Source: an uncultured SAR116 cluster alpha proteobacterium (lineage in GTDB: Bacteria; Pseudomonadota; Alphaproteobacteria; Puniceispirillales; Marisalimonadaceae). From it: a stretch of 64,000 nucleotides of DNA. A program made the translations under genes and the position numbers. The stretch is from NCBI GenBank assembly GCA_902550555.1, contig CACCZR010000003.1:61931-125930 (forward strand). The letters run 5' to 3'. Below, piece after piece: positions 12,267-21,395 of the stretch. The first letter of the stretch is position 1. Every line of letters begins with the position of its first letter. The notes under the pieces were generated by a model. It ran no database searches. It was not told the DNA's origin and worked only from the letters and a program-made list of their open reading frames with translations.

Positions 12267-12749
12267 TTAATCTTTTTTATCTTCAGTTTTGACTTCAGGT
12301 TTATTCTCAACTTCCTTTTTAGAAGATGTTTCAGCAACTTTATCTTTTGATACTGAAACGACATCCTTTTTTTCGTTAGTTTTTTTCTTAACTTCAATTT
12401 TTTCTACTATTCTGGCTGCTTTACCTCTTCTATCTCTTAAGTAGTATAGTTTAGCTCTTCTAACTTTACCTTTTCTAACTAAAGTGATAGAAGATATTTT
12501 TGGAGAAAATAAAGGAAAAACTCTCTCAACACCTTCACCGTATGAAATTTTCCTTACTGTAAAACTTTCATTTATGCCTTTTCCGCCACGAGCTATACAA
12601 ACACCTTCAAAGGCTTGAATTCTTTCTCTAGTTCCTTCAACAACTTTAACATCAACTTTTACAGTATCTCCAGGATTAAAATCAGGTATTTGTTTACCAG
12701 AGCTTAATTTTTCTAATTGTTCTTTTTCAATTTTTTCAATGATATTCAT
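12267..12749 (-). CDS. rplS: 50S ribosomal protein L19 with charged C-terminal tail
   Basis: L19 sits at the 30S-50S interface. The core, residues 1 to about 120, is standard: [36 protein letters not shown] and [15 protein letters not shown]. It then continues for about 40 residues rich in Lys, Glu, Asp, Ser and Val ([16 protein letters not shown] and on to the end), with no predicted fold. L19 of most bacteria ends near residue 115-125. S16 in the same operon also has an added tail. Spacing of 48 bases after trmD holds an AGAGG ribosome-binding site. Confidence 0.97.
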   Translation of the reverse strand: MNIIEKIEKEQLEKLSSGKQIPDFNPGDTVKVDVKVVEGTRERIQAFEGVCIARGGKGINESFTVRKISYGEGVERVFPLFSPKISSITLVRKGKVRRAKLYYLRDRRGKAARIVEKIEVKKKTNEKKDVVSVSKDKVAETSSKKEVENKPEVKTEDKKD

Positions 12750-12797
12750 GGCTAAAACCTCTCGATGACAACTCTTAACAAAAAAACTTTAAAATAT

Positions 12798-13484
12798 CTA
12801 CTTCAATTTTAAATATTTTTTCCAAAGATCTGGTCGTCTTTTCATTGTTATATCCTCAGATTGTTTAATTTTCCAGTTTTTTATTTTTTTATGATCTCCT
12901 GATAATAATACATCTGGTACTTTGTAATTTTTCCATTCCCTGGGTTGTGTGTAAAGAGGGTATTCTAACAGATGATTTGTAAAACTTTCTTCGTTTAAGG
13001 TCAGTGGATTTCCTAAAACATTTGGTAAACACCTGACTACACTATCAATAAGAACCATGGCTGCCAAATCTCCACCAGACAATATGTAATCACCAATACT
13101 AATTTCAATCATGTTGTAATGTTTGATAACTCTTTCGTCTACACCCTCATATTTTCCACAAACTAAGGTCATCCCATCTAATTTTGATATTGAATTACAT
13201 ATTTGGGCATCTAATTTAACACCCCTTGGTGACAAATAATAAATTGGAAAATCATTTGATTTCAAAGAAAAAAGAGCTCTGTCTATTACATCTGGTTTAA
13301 TGACCATTCCTGGTCCACCTCCAAATGGCGAATCATCTACTCTTTTATTTTTTTCTGTGAATAATTTTAAATCTGTTATGTTTAAATGCCATTTACCATT
13401 TTTTCTTGCTTCACCCAATATAGAAGACCCTAGAGGACCTGGATATAAATCTGGAAATAATGTTAAAATATTAGCTGTCCACAT
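12798..13484 (-). CDS. trmD: tRNA (guanine-37-N1)-methyltransferase
   Basis: It methylates G37 next to the anticodon of tRNAs reading CNN codons, preventing +1 frameshifts. It is a SPOUT-class enzyme with a trefoil knot: LSPRGVKLDAQ, CGKYEGVDERV, and SIGDYILSGGDLAAM are its SAM-binding loops, and GNPLTLNEESF precedes the C-terminal domain. Length 228 is normal. It starts 2 bases after the rimM stop, in the widespread order rpsP-rimM-trmD-rplS. Confidence 0.97.
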   Translation of the reverse strand: MWTANILTLFPDLYPGPLGSSILGEARKNGKWHLNITDLKLFTEKNKRVDDSPFGGGPGMVIKPDVIDRALFSLKSNDFPIYYLSPRGVKLDAQICNSISKLDGMTLVCGKYEGVDERVIKHYNMIEISIGDYILSGGDLAAMVLIDSVVRCLPNVLGNPLTLNEESFTNHLLEYPLYTQPREWKNYKVPDVLLSGDHKKIKNWKIKQSEDITMKRRPDLWKKYLKLK

Positions 13485-13486
13485 TT

Positions 13487-13993
13487 TTAATCTATTAATG
13501 TTTTAATAGAAGAAGATAAAGTAATTAACCCTAAATCTCGATCTATATTTATAATAAAATTTTTAGAAAAAGGTAGCATCTTTTCTTCATTACCATGTTT
13601 AACTCCAATTATTGGACCACCTCCAAAATCATAAAATTTTACTAATTCACCTAAACACAAACCAGATTCTAATTCTACATTAAAACTTATTAAATCATTT
13701 AAATATATTTCATCTTCATCTGTTTCAGTTAATGATGATCTACAAATAAAAATATCTGCTTTAACAAAATTTTTAGCCTCTTCCATAGAATTTATGCCTG
13801 GTAACTCGCAAATAAAAATAGATTTTTTATTAAACTTTAATTGTAGAGAACTAAAACTAACCTTATTAATAAAATATTTATCAAAGTTAAAAAGATCTTT
13901 TGGATTTTCTAAAAAACTTTTGACTTTAATATAACCCTTGAGGCCGTGAAGGCCCAAAATTGATCCTGCTAAAATAAATTTTTTTTTTTCAAT
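13487..13993 (-). CDS. rimM: 16S rRNA processing protein RimM, with a non-canonical start
   Basis: RimM binds ribosomal protein S19 and assists 30S maturation. The N-terminal barrel strand GSILGLHGLKGYIKVKSF and a C-terminal PRC-barrel with YDFGGGPIIGV and EKMLPF are recognisable. The first canonical start in frame is TTG at 13957, which lies inside the conserved first strand and would delete it. Extending upstream to ATT at 13993 gives EKKKFILAGSILGLHG and a family-like length of 168 residues, 5 bases after the rpsP stop. No ATG, GTG, TTG or CTG exists in frame between 13957 and the upstream stop at 14020. An 11-A run lies in the disputed stretch, so an indel is possible. Confidence 0.85.
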   Translation of the reverse strand: MEKKKFILAGSILGLHGLKGYIKVKSFLENPKDLFNFDKYFINKVSFSSLQLKFNKKSIFICELPGINSMEEAKNFVKADIFICRSSLTETDEDEIYLNDLISFNVELESGLCLGELVKFYDFGGGPIIGVKHGNEEKMLPFSKNFIINIDRDLGLITLSSSIKTLID

Positions 13994-13998
13994 CTTTA

Positions 13999-14499
13999 CT
14001 ATGATTTTTTTTCTTCTTCAGCAGGGGCTTCAGTCTTTGCTTCTTCAGCAGGGGCTTCAGTCTTTACTTCTTCAGCAGGGGCTTCAGTCTTTGCTTCTTC
14101 AGCAGGGGCTTCAGTCTTTGCTTCTTCAGCAGGGGCTTCAGTCTTTACTTCTTCAGCAGGGGCTTCAGTCTTTACTTCTTCAGCTTCTCTTTCTAAACGT
14201 TTTTTTCCAGGAGCACTTTTTTTAGGCTGTTCATTAATAATTGGTTTATCAACTAATCCATCTTTAGAAATTAACTTGCTAACTCTTAATGTCGGTTTTG
14301 CCCCTTTTGATATCCAATATTTTACTCTTTCTGCATCTATAACTAATCTTTCTTTATTATCATGATCCACCATTGGATTGTAAGATCCAATTTTTTCAAC
14401 AAATTTACCGTCTCTTGGTGATGTTGCTTCTGCAACTACAATCCTATAAAAAGGTTTCTTTTTAGCTCCACCTCTTGATAATCTTATTTTTAATGCCAT
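13999..14499 (-). CDS. rpsP: 30S ribosomal protein S16 with repeat-containing acidic tail
   Basis: S16 is an early-binding small-subunit protein. The core starts [20 protein letters not shown] and ends near residue 90 (the WISKGAKPT motif is near 65). After a basic linker, [10 protein letters not shown], come six copies of a nine-residue unit, EEVKTEAPA or EEAKTEAPA, ending EEEKKS. The total is 166 residues against the usual 80-110. The tail is Glu/Ala/Pro rich and probably disordered. Some alphaproteobacterial S16 proteins have shorter Ala/Glu extensions, so the tail is an exaggeration of a known trend. Confidence 0.96.
   Translation of the reverse strand: MALKIRLSRGGAKKKPFYRIVVAEATSPRDGKFVEKIGSYNPMVDHDNKERLVIDAERVKYWISKGAKPTLRVSKLISKDGLVDKPIINEQPKKSAPGKKRLEREAEEVKTEAPAEEVKTEAPAEEAKTEAPAEEAKTEAPAEEVKTEAPAEEAKTEAPAEEEKKS
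14013..14174 (-). repeat. 27-bp tandem repeat, six copies, in rpsP
   Basis: Six back-to-back 27-base units, beginning at 14013, 14040, 14067, 14094, 14121 and 14148, encode the nine-residue repeat of the S16 tail. A partial seventh starts at 14175. Copies are nearly identical and differ mainly at a base that swaps Val and Ala (GTA/GCA on the coding strand). The unit length is a multiple of three, so copy-number change keeps the frame. Near-identity at DNA level points to recent expansion or ongoing homogenisation. Confidence 0.97.
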
Positions 14500-14519
14500 T
14501 AATTTTCCTTTTCTATAAT

Positions 14520-16016
14520 TTATTTAATTCTTTTTGATGGCTTTCCAGAAAAACCTGGTAATCCCATTCCACTAAATTTGTTTGCTCCACCACCCATAGG
14601 TAACTTACCCATCATCTTTTGCATTTCCTCAATTGAACCAGGCATACCATTGGGCATATTACTTTCAGAATTTCCACCTAAACCAGAAAACATATTTTTA
14701 AGAGCTCCCATTCCTCCAACTTTCCCAACTTTTTTCATCATTCTAGCCATATCTTGTTGTTGTTTTACCAATCTGTTAACCTCGTGTACACTGGAACCAG
14801 AACCTGAAGCTATCCTTTTTCTTCTAGAAGCATTCAACAAACCAACATTAGTTCTTTCTTTTTTTGTCATTGAATAAATGATTGCTTCTTGTTTTGCAAT
14901 AACTTTATCGTCAAAATTATGAGCTTCCATTTGTTTTTGTAACTTTCCTATACCCGGTAACATTGACATCACGCCACTAAGTCCACCTAACTTTTTAAGT
15001 TGACCAATTTGTTTTAACATATCGTTCATATCAAACGAACCTTGAGATAATCGTTTCATCATCTCTTCTGCTTCTTCTTCAGCAATAGTTTCTTGAGCCT
15101 TTTCAACTAGAGAAACTACGTCACCCATATCAAGAATTCTTCCTGCCGCTCTCTCAGGATGAAAAGTTTCTAAACCATCTAGCTTTTCTGACACACCAAT
15201 AAATTTGATTGGTTTACCAGTTATTGCTCTCATAGATAAAGCTGCACCACCTCTAGCATCACCATCAGTTCTAGATAAAATCACACCTGTAATATTTACA
15301 ATTTCAGAAAATGCTTTTGCTGTATTTACAGCATCTTGGCCTGTCATTGAATCTGCTACTAATAATGTTTCAGAAGGGTTAGAAAGTTTGAAGATATTTT
15401 TTGCTTCTGTCATCATTATGTTATCTAAAGTAGTTCTTCCTGCAGTATCTAAAATTAACACATCAATACCTTGAACTTTTGAAGAAGCCAAAGCCCTTTT
15501 TGTAATGCTTTCTGGGCTTTCACCTTCACTATCAGGCAAAACAAGGACTTCAGCCTGTTCACCTAACAATCTTAATTGTTCTCGAGCAGCAGGTCTGTAA
15601 ATATCTAATGAGGCCAACATAACTTTCTTTTTTTCTTTGTTTTTAAGGTGAAGAGCTAATTTACCAGCAGTTGTTGTTTTACCAGAACCCTGTAAACCGA
15701 CCAATAACATTACTACTGGAGGTGAGTGACTTATTTCCAATGGAGAATTAGCTGTTCCTAAAGCATCAATTAAAACATCATTAACAATTTTAACTACTTG
15801 TTGACCTGGAGTTACTGATTTTAATACTTCTTGACCTACGGCCCTTTCTCTAACCTTTATTATAAAGTCTTTAACAACTTCTAATGATACATCTGCTTCT
15901 AAAAGAGCTACTCTTACGTCTTTTAAGGCTTCATCTACGTCTTTTTCTGTTAAAGCGCCTCTTTTTTTAAGAGCATTAAAAACATTACCCAGTTTATTTG
16001 TTAAATTTTCGAACAT
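14520..16016 (-). CDS. ffh: Signal recognition particle protein Ffh
   Basis: Ffh is the GTPase of the bacterial SRP; with 4.5S RNA it brings nascent inner-membrane proteins to FtsY. An N-terminal helical domain is followed by the G domain with GLQGSGKT at residues 107-114, DTAGRTTLD and the [10 protein letters not shown] region. The Met-rich M domain follows (MLPGIGKL, with a SGSG motif before the RNA-binding helix). The C-terminus is rich in Gly, Met and Pro. Length 498 is slightly long. No 4.5S RNA gene was recognised in this window. rpsP follows after 20 bases. Confidence 0.97.
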   Translation of the reverse strand: MFENLTNKLGNVFNALKKRGALTEKDVDEALKDVRVALLEADVSLEVVKDFIIKVRERAVGQEVLKSVTPGQQVVKIVNDVLIDALGTANSPLEISHSPPVVMLLVGLQGSGKTTTAGKLALHLKNKEKKKVMLASLDIYRPAAREQLRLLGEQAEVLVLPDSEGESPESITKRALASSKVQGIDVLILDTAGRTTLDNIMMTEAKNIFKLSNPSETLLVADSMTGQDAVNTAKAFSEIVNITGVILSRTDGDARGGAALSMRAITGKPIKFIGVSEKLDGLETFHPERAAGRILDMGDVVSLVEKAQETIAEEEAEEMMKRLSQGSFDMNDMLKQIGQLKKLGGLSGVMSMLPGIGKLQKQMEAHNFDDKVIAKQEAIIYSMTKKERTNVGLLNASRRKRIASGSGSSVHEVNRLVKQQQDMARMMKKVGKVGGMGALKNMFSGLGGNSESNMPNGMPGSIEEMQKMMGKLPMGGGANKFSGMGLPGFSGKPSKRIK

Positions 16017-16041
16017 ATTTATTTATTAATTAATTATCAGT

Positions 16042-16070
16042 TAAATATATTTTTTTAAGCTTGTAGTCAA
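16042..16070 (-). promoter_or_regulatory. Candidate promoter for ffh-rpsP-rimM-trmD-rplS
   Basis: On the minus strand TTGACT (16070-16065) and TATTTA (16047-16042) are separated by 17 bases, in the 74-base gap between ftsY and ffh. Transcription would start about 18 bases before the ffh ATG. The -35 matches consensus at five of six positions and the spacing is optimal. The gap is one of the widest in the housekeeping block, which supports a promoter here. Confidence 0.5.
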
Positions 16071-16090
16071 GGTAAACACATATTTCGAAC

Positions 16091-17026
16091 TTATTCTAAA
16101 TTTAAAAGTGCTTTGGAATAATCATCAGCCTTAAACACATCTAAATCATCAACTTTTTCGCCAACACCTACTGCGAAAATAGGAAGTTTAAATTGTTCAG
16201 CTAAAGAAACGATTACGCCTCCTTTTGCACTTCCATCTAGTTTTGTAATTATCATACCAGTTAACTGAATTTGTTCATGAAAATTTTTTACTTGTGAATG
16301 AGCGTTCTGTCCAACTGTCCCATCTAATACAACAATTTTATTGTGTGGAGCATTAGCATTAAGCTTTGCTATAACACGACAAATTTTAGATAATTCGTCC
16401 ATGAGCCCAGATTTATTTTGAAGCCTACCAGCTGTATCTACAATTAAATAATCAGCTTTTTCTTTGATCGAAAACTCAAGTGCTTTAAATGCGACTGAGG
16501 CTGCATCTGAATTGTTGGATCCTTTGAAAAATAATGATTGTGTCCTTGATGCCCATTGTTCCAATTGATCAACAGCTGCAGCTCTAAAAGTATCACATGC
16601 AGCAATTACAACTTTTTTATTTTTTTCTCTAAGCATTGAAGCTATTTTTCCTGCAGTAGTAGTTTTGCCAGATCCATTGACACCAATTAAAAGAATTACA
16701 TGTGGTTTGTCGTCATTGTCCTTAAATAAACTCTGTTCTGAATTTGTTAAAATTTTATTTAATTCGTCTTTAACAACATTGAGTATCATCTCTTTTGAGA
16801 TTTCTTTATTTTTTGAGGTTAATTCAAATTTATGATTCCTTAATTTATCAACTATTTTTATTGAAGCATTAACGCCTAAATCTGATGATATTAATTGATC
16901 TTCAATTTCTGTTAATGAGATCTCATTAAGCTTTTTTTTACCTATTACAGAGGTAAATGCTTTTTCAACTTTTTGGGCAGATTTTGAGAGACCAGTTTTG
17001 AGTTTTTTAAACCAATTAAAAGCCAT
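16091..17026 (-). CDS. ftsY: Signal recognition particle receptor FtsY
   Basis: FtsY is the SRP receptor GTPase at the inner membrane. P-loop GVNGSGKT is at residues 115-122, followed by ACDTFRAAAVDQL, DTAGRLQN and TKLDGSAKGG. The protein is 311 residues and lacks the long acidic A domain of E. coli FtsY; it opens with an amphipathic basic stretch, MAFNWFKKLKTGLSKS, that can contact the membrane. This short form is common in alphaproteobacteria. It follows mtaB by 3 bases. Confidence 0.96.
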   Translation of the reverse strand: MAFNWFKKLKTGLSKSAQKVEKAFTSVIGKKKLNEISLTEIEDQLISSDLGVNASIKIVDKLRNHKFELTSKNKEISKEMILNVVKDELNKILTNSEQSLFKDNDDKPHVILLIGVNGSGKTTTAGKIASMLREKNKKVVIAACDTFRAAAVDQLEQWASRTQSLFFKGSNNSDAASVAFKALEFSIKEKADYLIVDTAGRLQNKSGLMDELSKICRVIAKLNANAPHNKIVVLDGTVGQNAHSQVKNFHEQIQLTGMIITKLDGSAKGGVIVSLAEQFKLPIFAVGVGEKVDDLDVFKADDYSKALLNLE

Positions 17027-17029
17027 ATT

Positions 17030-18295
17030 TTATAATAATATCCCTTCCAAATAATTAGAGTTTGTCGATATTATTTTAACATCAACAAGAGATCCTGGTA
17101 AAATATTTCCATTTACATGGACTTTAGAAAAACACTCTGTATAACCTTTATTTCCTTCTTCAATTAATACTTTTTGTTTATTATTCACCATTGATTTAAA
17201 ATATTTTATTTTATTCTTATGCCCAAGATCCCTAACTTCTTTTGCTCTTCTTGTTATCAATTCACTTCTGAGCATTTTCATTTTTGAGGCAGGCGTACCA
17301 TCTCGAGATGAAAAAGGGAAAACATGAACGAAATTTATATTGGCTTCTTTTATTAATTTTAAAGTATTTTTATGTGCTTGCAAAGTTTCAGTAGGAAATC
17401 CTGAAATAATATCTGCGCCAAAAGTAATTTCAGGTCTTCTTCTTCTAGCTTCATTAACTAAATTTATTACATCTCTATAAAGATGTCTTCTTTTCATTCT
17501 TTTTAATATTAAATCATCACCATGTTGAATTGATAAATGTAAATGCGGCATTAATCTATGATCATGTTCAAGAACTTCCATTAATTCATAATCAATTTCA
17601 GCTGGGTCAATAGAAGAAACCCTTAATCTAGTAAGAGTTTTAAATTCACTTAAAATTTTCTTTACAATAAAACCGAGTGAATAACCTTTTACTAAAAATT
17701 CTTTGCCCCAAGATGTTAAATCTACACCTGTCAAAACAATTTCCTTAAAATTATTCTGCAGAGCTTCATTAACATTATCCAAAATTTTATCTACACTTAC
17801 AGATCTGCTATTTCCTCTTCCATATGGTATAATACAAAAAGTACAACGATGATCGCATCCATTTTGTATTTGCAAAAAATATCTTGAATTTTGTTTAATC
17901 AAACCAGTAAAATCAGTTTTATCTTTTTTAATCGACATAATATCAGAAGTGATCAATTGATTATCTTGGTAAAAAGAAAAATTTTTCCAAAATTGTTTTT
18001 TAGTTTTTTCATGGTTCCCAATAACATTTGACACTTCTTTCATTTGCAACCATTTATTGGGATCTATTTGGGCAGAACAACCAGTTACAACTATTTTTGC
18101 ATTTGGATTTTCTTTTTTAATTTTTCTAATACTTTGTCTTGCTTTTCTTTCTGCCTCTGATGTAACTGCACAAGTGTTAAATATAAAAATATTTTTATCA
18201 ATTGAATGTTGTTTTAATTGATTATCAATTAACTCTGATTCTAAATTATTAAGTCTACAACCAAAAGTAATCACTCTTTTTGATAATTTAGTCAT
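17030..18295 (-). CDS. mtaB: tRNA threonylcarbamoyladenosine methylthiotransferase (MtaB type)
   Basis: This radical-SAM enzyme adds a methylthio group to t6A37 in tRNAs reading ANN codons. The N-terminal UPF0004 domain carries cluster cysteines C13 (FGCRLN), C42 (NTCAV) and C73 (TGCSAQ). The radical-SAM cysteines are C147, C151 and C154 in NGCDHRCTFCIIPYGRG. A TRAM-like domain closes the 421-residue chain. The FGCRLN and NTCAVTSEAERK signatures favour MtaB over MiaB or RimO. The start overlaps the dapF stop by 8 bases. Confidence 0.92.
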   Translation of the reverse strand: MTKLSKRVITFGCRLNNLESELIDNQLKQHSIDKNIFIFNTCAVTSEAERKARQSIRKIKKENPNAKIVVTGCSAQIDPNKWLQMKEVSNVIGNHEKTKKQFWKNFSFYQDNQLITSDIMSIKKDKTDFTGLIKQNSRYFLQIQNGCDHRCTFCIIPYGRGNSRSVSVDKILDNVNEALQNNFKEIVLTGVDLTSWGKEFLVKGYSLGFIVKKILSEFKTLTRLRVSSIDPAEIDYELMEVLEHDHRLMPHLHLSIQHGDDLILKRMKRRHLYRDVINLVNEARRRRPEITFGADIISGFPTETLQAHKNTLKLIKEANINFVHVFPFSSRDGTPASKMKMLRSELITRRAKEVRDLGHKNKIKYFKSMVNNKQKVLIEEGNKGYTECFSKVHVNGNILPGSLVDVKIISTNSNYLEGILL

Positions 18296-19106
18296 AATAA
18301 AAATTTCCTTTAAAAACTAGAGTAACTTCTCCTGACATTATAACATCGTCATTTTCAAGCCAATTAATTGTTAATTTGCCACCATCAAGAATAATGTCAT
18401 TTTTTCTTAATGATAGATCTTGCTTATTAGCGGCAACCAAGGTTGCACATGCTCCTGATCCACAAGCTAAAGTTCTACCTGACCCTCTTTCCCATACTTT
18501 CATTCTAATTGAATTATCGTCTAATATAGTAGCAAACTCAACATTTACACTTTCCGGAAAAATATCAATATTTTGAATTTTTTTACCTAAAGTTTCAATA
18601 TCAATTTTGTCCAATTCCTTCAAATTTTCCAAAAAAATAACAGCATGCGGATTTCCCATTGATAAACAAAATAAATCATAATTATCAATTTTAATAATTT
18701 GTGTTTCAAACTCTTTAGCTAATGGTATTTTCGACCATTTGAAAATGGGTTTTCCCATATTTACAAAACAATTATTATCCTCAATCCAACATTGTAAAAT
18801 ACCAGAAATTGTTTGTATTTTAATTTTGTTTTTATTTTGTTTCTCCATTAAATATGAAGCAACACATCTTATTCCGTTACCACACGCACCAGCTTCTGAA
18901 CCATCATTGTTGAAAATAGTCACTTTTGCATTTGACTGATCATCACTATTAATAATTAAAATTTGATCACAACCGATACCAAATCGCCTAGAGCCTATTT
19001 TTTTTAAAATTTCTTTTTGAGGTAATTCTAACTGATTTTTACTATGATCAATTATAACGAAATCATTTCCTAACCCATGCATTTTAATAAATTCAATATT
19101 TTTCAT
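18288..19106 (-). CDS. dapF: Diaminopimelate epimerase
   Basis: It converts LL- to meso-diaminopimelate for lysine and peptidoglycan. The two catalytic cysteines are C75 in EAGACGNGIRC and C215 in TLACGSGAC, and FIKMHGLGNDFVIID is the standard N-terminus. I start at ATG 19106, giving 272 residues, because it overlaps the xth stop as ATGA. The upstream in-frame start at 19154 only adds 16 non-homologous residues inside xth. The end overlaps mtaB by 8 bases, so xth-dapF-mtaB are tightly coupled. Confidence 0.96.
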   Translation of the reverse strand: MKNIEFIKMHGLGNDFVIIDHSKNQLELPQKEILKKIGSRRFGIGCDQILIINSDDQSNAKVTIFNNDGSEAGACGNGIRCVASYLMEKQNKNKIKIQTISGILQCWIEDNNCFVNMGKPIFKWSKIPLAKEFETQIIKIDNYDLFCLSMGNPHAVIFLENLKELDKIDIETLGKKIQNIDIFPESVNVEFATILDDNSIRMKVWERGSGRTLACGSGACATLVAANKQDLSLRKNDIILDGGKLTINWLENDDVIMSGEVTLVFKGNFYYD

Positions 19107-19888
19107 ATAGTTAACTCCAAAATCAATGGAACGTGATCTGAAGGCCTTTCCCAATCTCTAATTTCTTTACAACTTAAAAATGATTTTAATGAAGAATCTA
19201 AATCTTTTGAAACCCAAATATGATCTAATCTCCTGCCTCTATTTGATTTTTTCCAATCTCTATTCCTATAGGACCACCATGAATATAGTTTTTCATCTTT
19301 TGAAATGAATTTTCTTCCAACATCAACCCACTTTAAATCTTTAATAAGTTTATTAAGTAAATCTGTTTCAATTGGCGTATGAGACACAACATTTAATAAT
19401 TGCTTATGAGACCAAACATCGTTTTCATATGGTGCAATATTCAAATCACCAACTAAAATAGTTTTAAGAATTTTTTGATTTTTAAAAAAATCAAAAATTT
19501 CTCTAATAAAACTTATTTTATGATTAAATTTTTCATTAAGATTTATGTCAGGCAAGTCGCCTCCAGCAGGAACATAAAAATTATGTATTTTTATATTATT
19601 TTCTAAAATAACAGACACATGCCTTGTGTCATTCAAACCACACCATAGTTCAAAACTATTATTTCTTAATGGTATTTTTGATAATATAGCAACACCATTG
19701 TAAGACTTTTCTCCTCTAAAATAACAATACTTCATACCAGAATCAATAAATTCAGATATTGGAAAAAACTCATTTTTAGTTTTTGTTTCTTGGAGGCACA
19801 TAACATCTATATTCTGTTCTTTTATAAATCTCAAAACATGATGCAGGCGGAGTCTTACAGAGTTAATATTCCAAGTTGCTATACGCAT
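19103..19888 (-). CDS. xth: Exodeoxyribonuclease III
   Basis: This AP endonuclease and 3'-5' exonuclease of the EEP fold repairs abasic sites. It has N7 in MRIATWNINSVR, the metal-binding E34 in CLQETK, the VGDLNIAP motif and the C-terminal SDHVPLILEL with the catalytic His. Length 261 is normal. It is the first gene of the minus-strand housekeeping run. In many alphaproteobacteria xth lies beside lolA; here a polysaccharide island of about 13 kb stands between them. Confidence 0.96.
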   Translation of the reverse strand: MRIATWNINSVRLRLHHVLRFIKEQNIDVMCLQETKTKNEFFPISEFIDSGMKYCYFRGEKSYNGVAILSKIPLRNNSFELWCGLNDTRHVSVILENNIKIHNFYVPAGGDLPDINLNEKFNHKISFIREIFDFFKNQKILKTILVGDLNIAPYENDVWSHKQLLNVVSHTPIETDLLNKLIKDLKWVDVGRKFISKDEKLYSWWSYRNRDWKKSNRGRRLDHIWVSKDLDSSLKSFLSCKEIRDWERPSDHVPLILELTI

Positions 19889-20111
19889 ACAAAAACCTTT
19901 ACCTAAAATTACCCCAAATATTTAATCTTATTCTATACATTTTAATATACACAATACTAATCTTTAGATTTTTATATCTATCGGCAATATAAATAATAAT
20001 AGAACAAACTCAATGAAAATGAAAATTTGAAAGACAATTACTTAAGATTTTAAAATTCAATTATTTTATTAAAATTTAAAAATTATTGTAATTTTAACAA
20101 CGAAATCAAGT

Positions 20112-21395
20112 TTAAAAATCAATAATTACTAATGCACCTTTTATAAATTCTTCCGATTCTTTTCTTAATTGAATTTGTTGAAAATGACTAATTTTGAAAC
20201 TATTCATACTTGCTAAATTTTCAATATATTTTTGACTGTGAGAAAATCTTCCAGATTTTTCTAAAAAATAGTCTTTGTTTTCATTTAATTCAATTGTAAA
20301 AACTAGACTTCCATAAATTTTATTTTTCGATTTGATAAGTTGAAAAATTTTCTTTAATTCTCCTACATATATAAACACATCGGCAAAGATTAATAAATTA
20401 TAATTTAGTTTCTCGTTTTCTAAAAATGTAATAATATCAATATTCAAAAGTTTGTTATAAATATTTTTTTTCTTTGCCTCAAAAAGCATTTTTTTTGAAA
20501 TATCTACACCAATCAATAATGAACAATAATCTTTAATTTTTTCTCCAACCAAACCAGTGCCGCACCCAAAATCTACAACATTACCAAAATTTTTATCTTT
20601 TTTTATTTCGAGTAACTTATCAAAAATCAATTCAGGTACGTTGTATTGAAGATCATTAACCAATGATACATCAAAATTTTTTGCATATTTATCAAATATA
20701 TCTTGAATATGTTTTATCGGTACAGTCTTGGTATTCTTTCCTTCTAACGCTTTTATCCAAAAATTTACTTTGTTAATGTTTGTCGTATTAGTACCTATTT
20801 GGATAATTCTTTTTAATAAAATCAAAGCTTCATCGTATCTTTTTGAAGATATCAGAAAATTTGATAGTCTGAATATATAATCAACATTTTTTGGATCTAA
20901 TTCAATAGCTTGGTTAAAGAAAATTTCCGCATTTTCTAAATCTTTTATTTCTTGGTAAACAATCCCAATGTTAAACAATATTTGTTTATTTTTATTATCA
21001 AAAGTTAAACCTTTTTTTAATGTTTTTAAAGCTTTATCAAATAAAGACATATCTTTTAAAACCAACCCCATATTTGAGTATGCATCTATATAATTTGGCT
21101 TTAATTTTATGGCAGTTTCAAATAATTCTAAGGCCTTGATTAATTTACCTTGTTCAAAGAATATTATTCCAAGATTATTATATGGGTCAGAAAATTTAGG
21201 TTCAATTTCAATGCTTTTTTCAAAAGCTTCATGTGCGTGGCTTAGATCATTTAAAATTTTATAAGCAGCACCTAAAATATTCCATATTATAAAATTTTTG
21301 TTGTCCTCTTTAATAAATCTTTTTGCCTCACTTATTAAATCATTAAATAAGCCTTTATTATACAAATTAATAAGATGTTGAATTTTATGATCCAT
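20112..21395 (-). CDS. TPR protein fused to SAM-dependent methyltransferase
   Basis: The first 230 residues or so are tetratricopeptide repeats (for example ALELFETAIKLKPNYIDAYSNMGLVLKD and its neighbours at 34-residue spacing). The last 170 form a class I methyltransferase with motif I VVDFGCGTGLVGE, then IGVDISKKML and NLLIFADVFIYVG. Fusions of this kind are common in alphaproteobacteria near polysaccharide loci; the substrate is unknown. It is the island gene nearest xth, and the 223-base gap downstream contains only AT-rich sequence with a weak hairpin (AAAATTA/TAATTTT near 20085). Confidence 0.85.
   Translation of the reverse strand: MDHKIQHLINLYNKGLFNDLISEAKRFIKEDNKNFIIWNILGAAYKILNDLSHAHEAFEKSIEIEPKFSDPYNNLGIIFFEQGKLIKALELFETAIKLKPNYIDAYSNMGLVLKDMSLFDKALKTLKKGLTFDNKNKQILFNIGIVYQEIKDLENAEIFFNQAIELDPKNVDYIFRLSNFLISSKRYDEALILLKRIIQIGTNTTNINKVNFWIKALEGKNTKTVPIKHIQDIFDKYAKNFDVSLVNDLQYNVPELIFDKLLEIKKDKNFGNVVDFGCGTGLVGEKIKDYCSLLIGVDISKKMLFEAKKKNIYNKLLNIDIITFLENEKLNYNLLIFADVFIYVGELKKIFQLIKSKNKIYGSLVFTIELNENKDYFLEKSGRFSHSQKYIENLASMNSFKISHFQQIQLRKESEEFIKGALVIIDF

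Noticed and set aside
13300-13506. Plus-strand frame opposite trmD
   Set aside because: Shadow of a firm gene; no ribosome-binding site or family features.
14001-14225. Plus-strand frame encoding repeated LLLQQGLQS
   Set aside because: It is the antisense reading of the rpsP repeat; the repeat length being a multiple of three keeps it open. No start context or homologue is evident.
18288-19154. Longer dapF starting at 19154
   Set aside because: The added 16 residues lie inside xth and do not fit the DapF N-terminus; the ATGA junction at 19106 is a better start.
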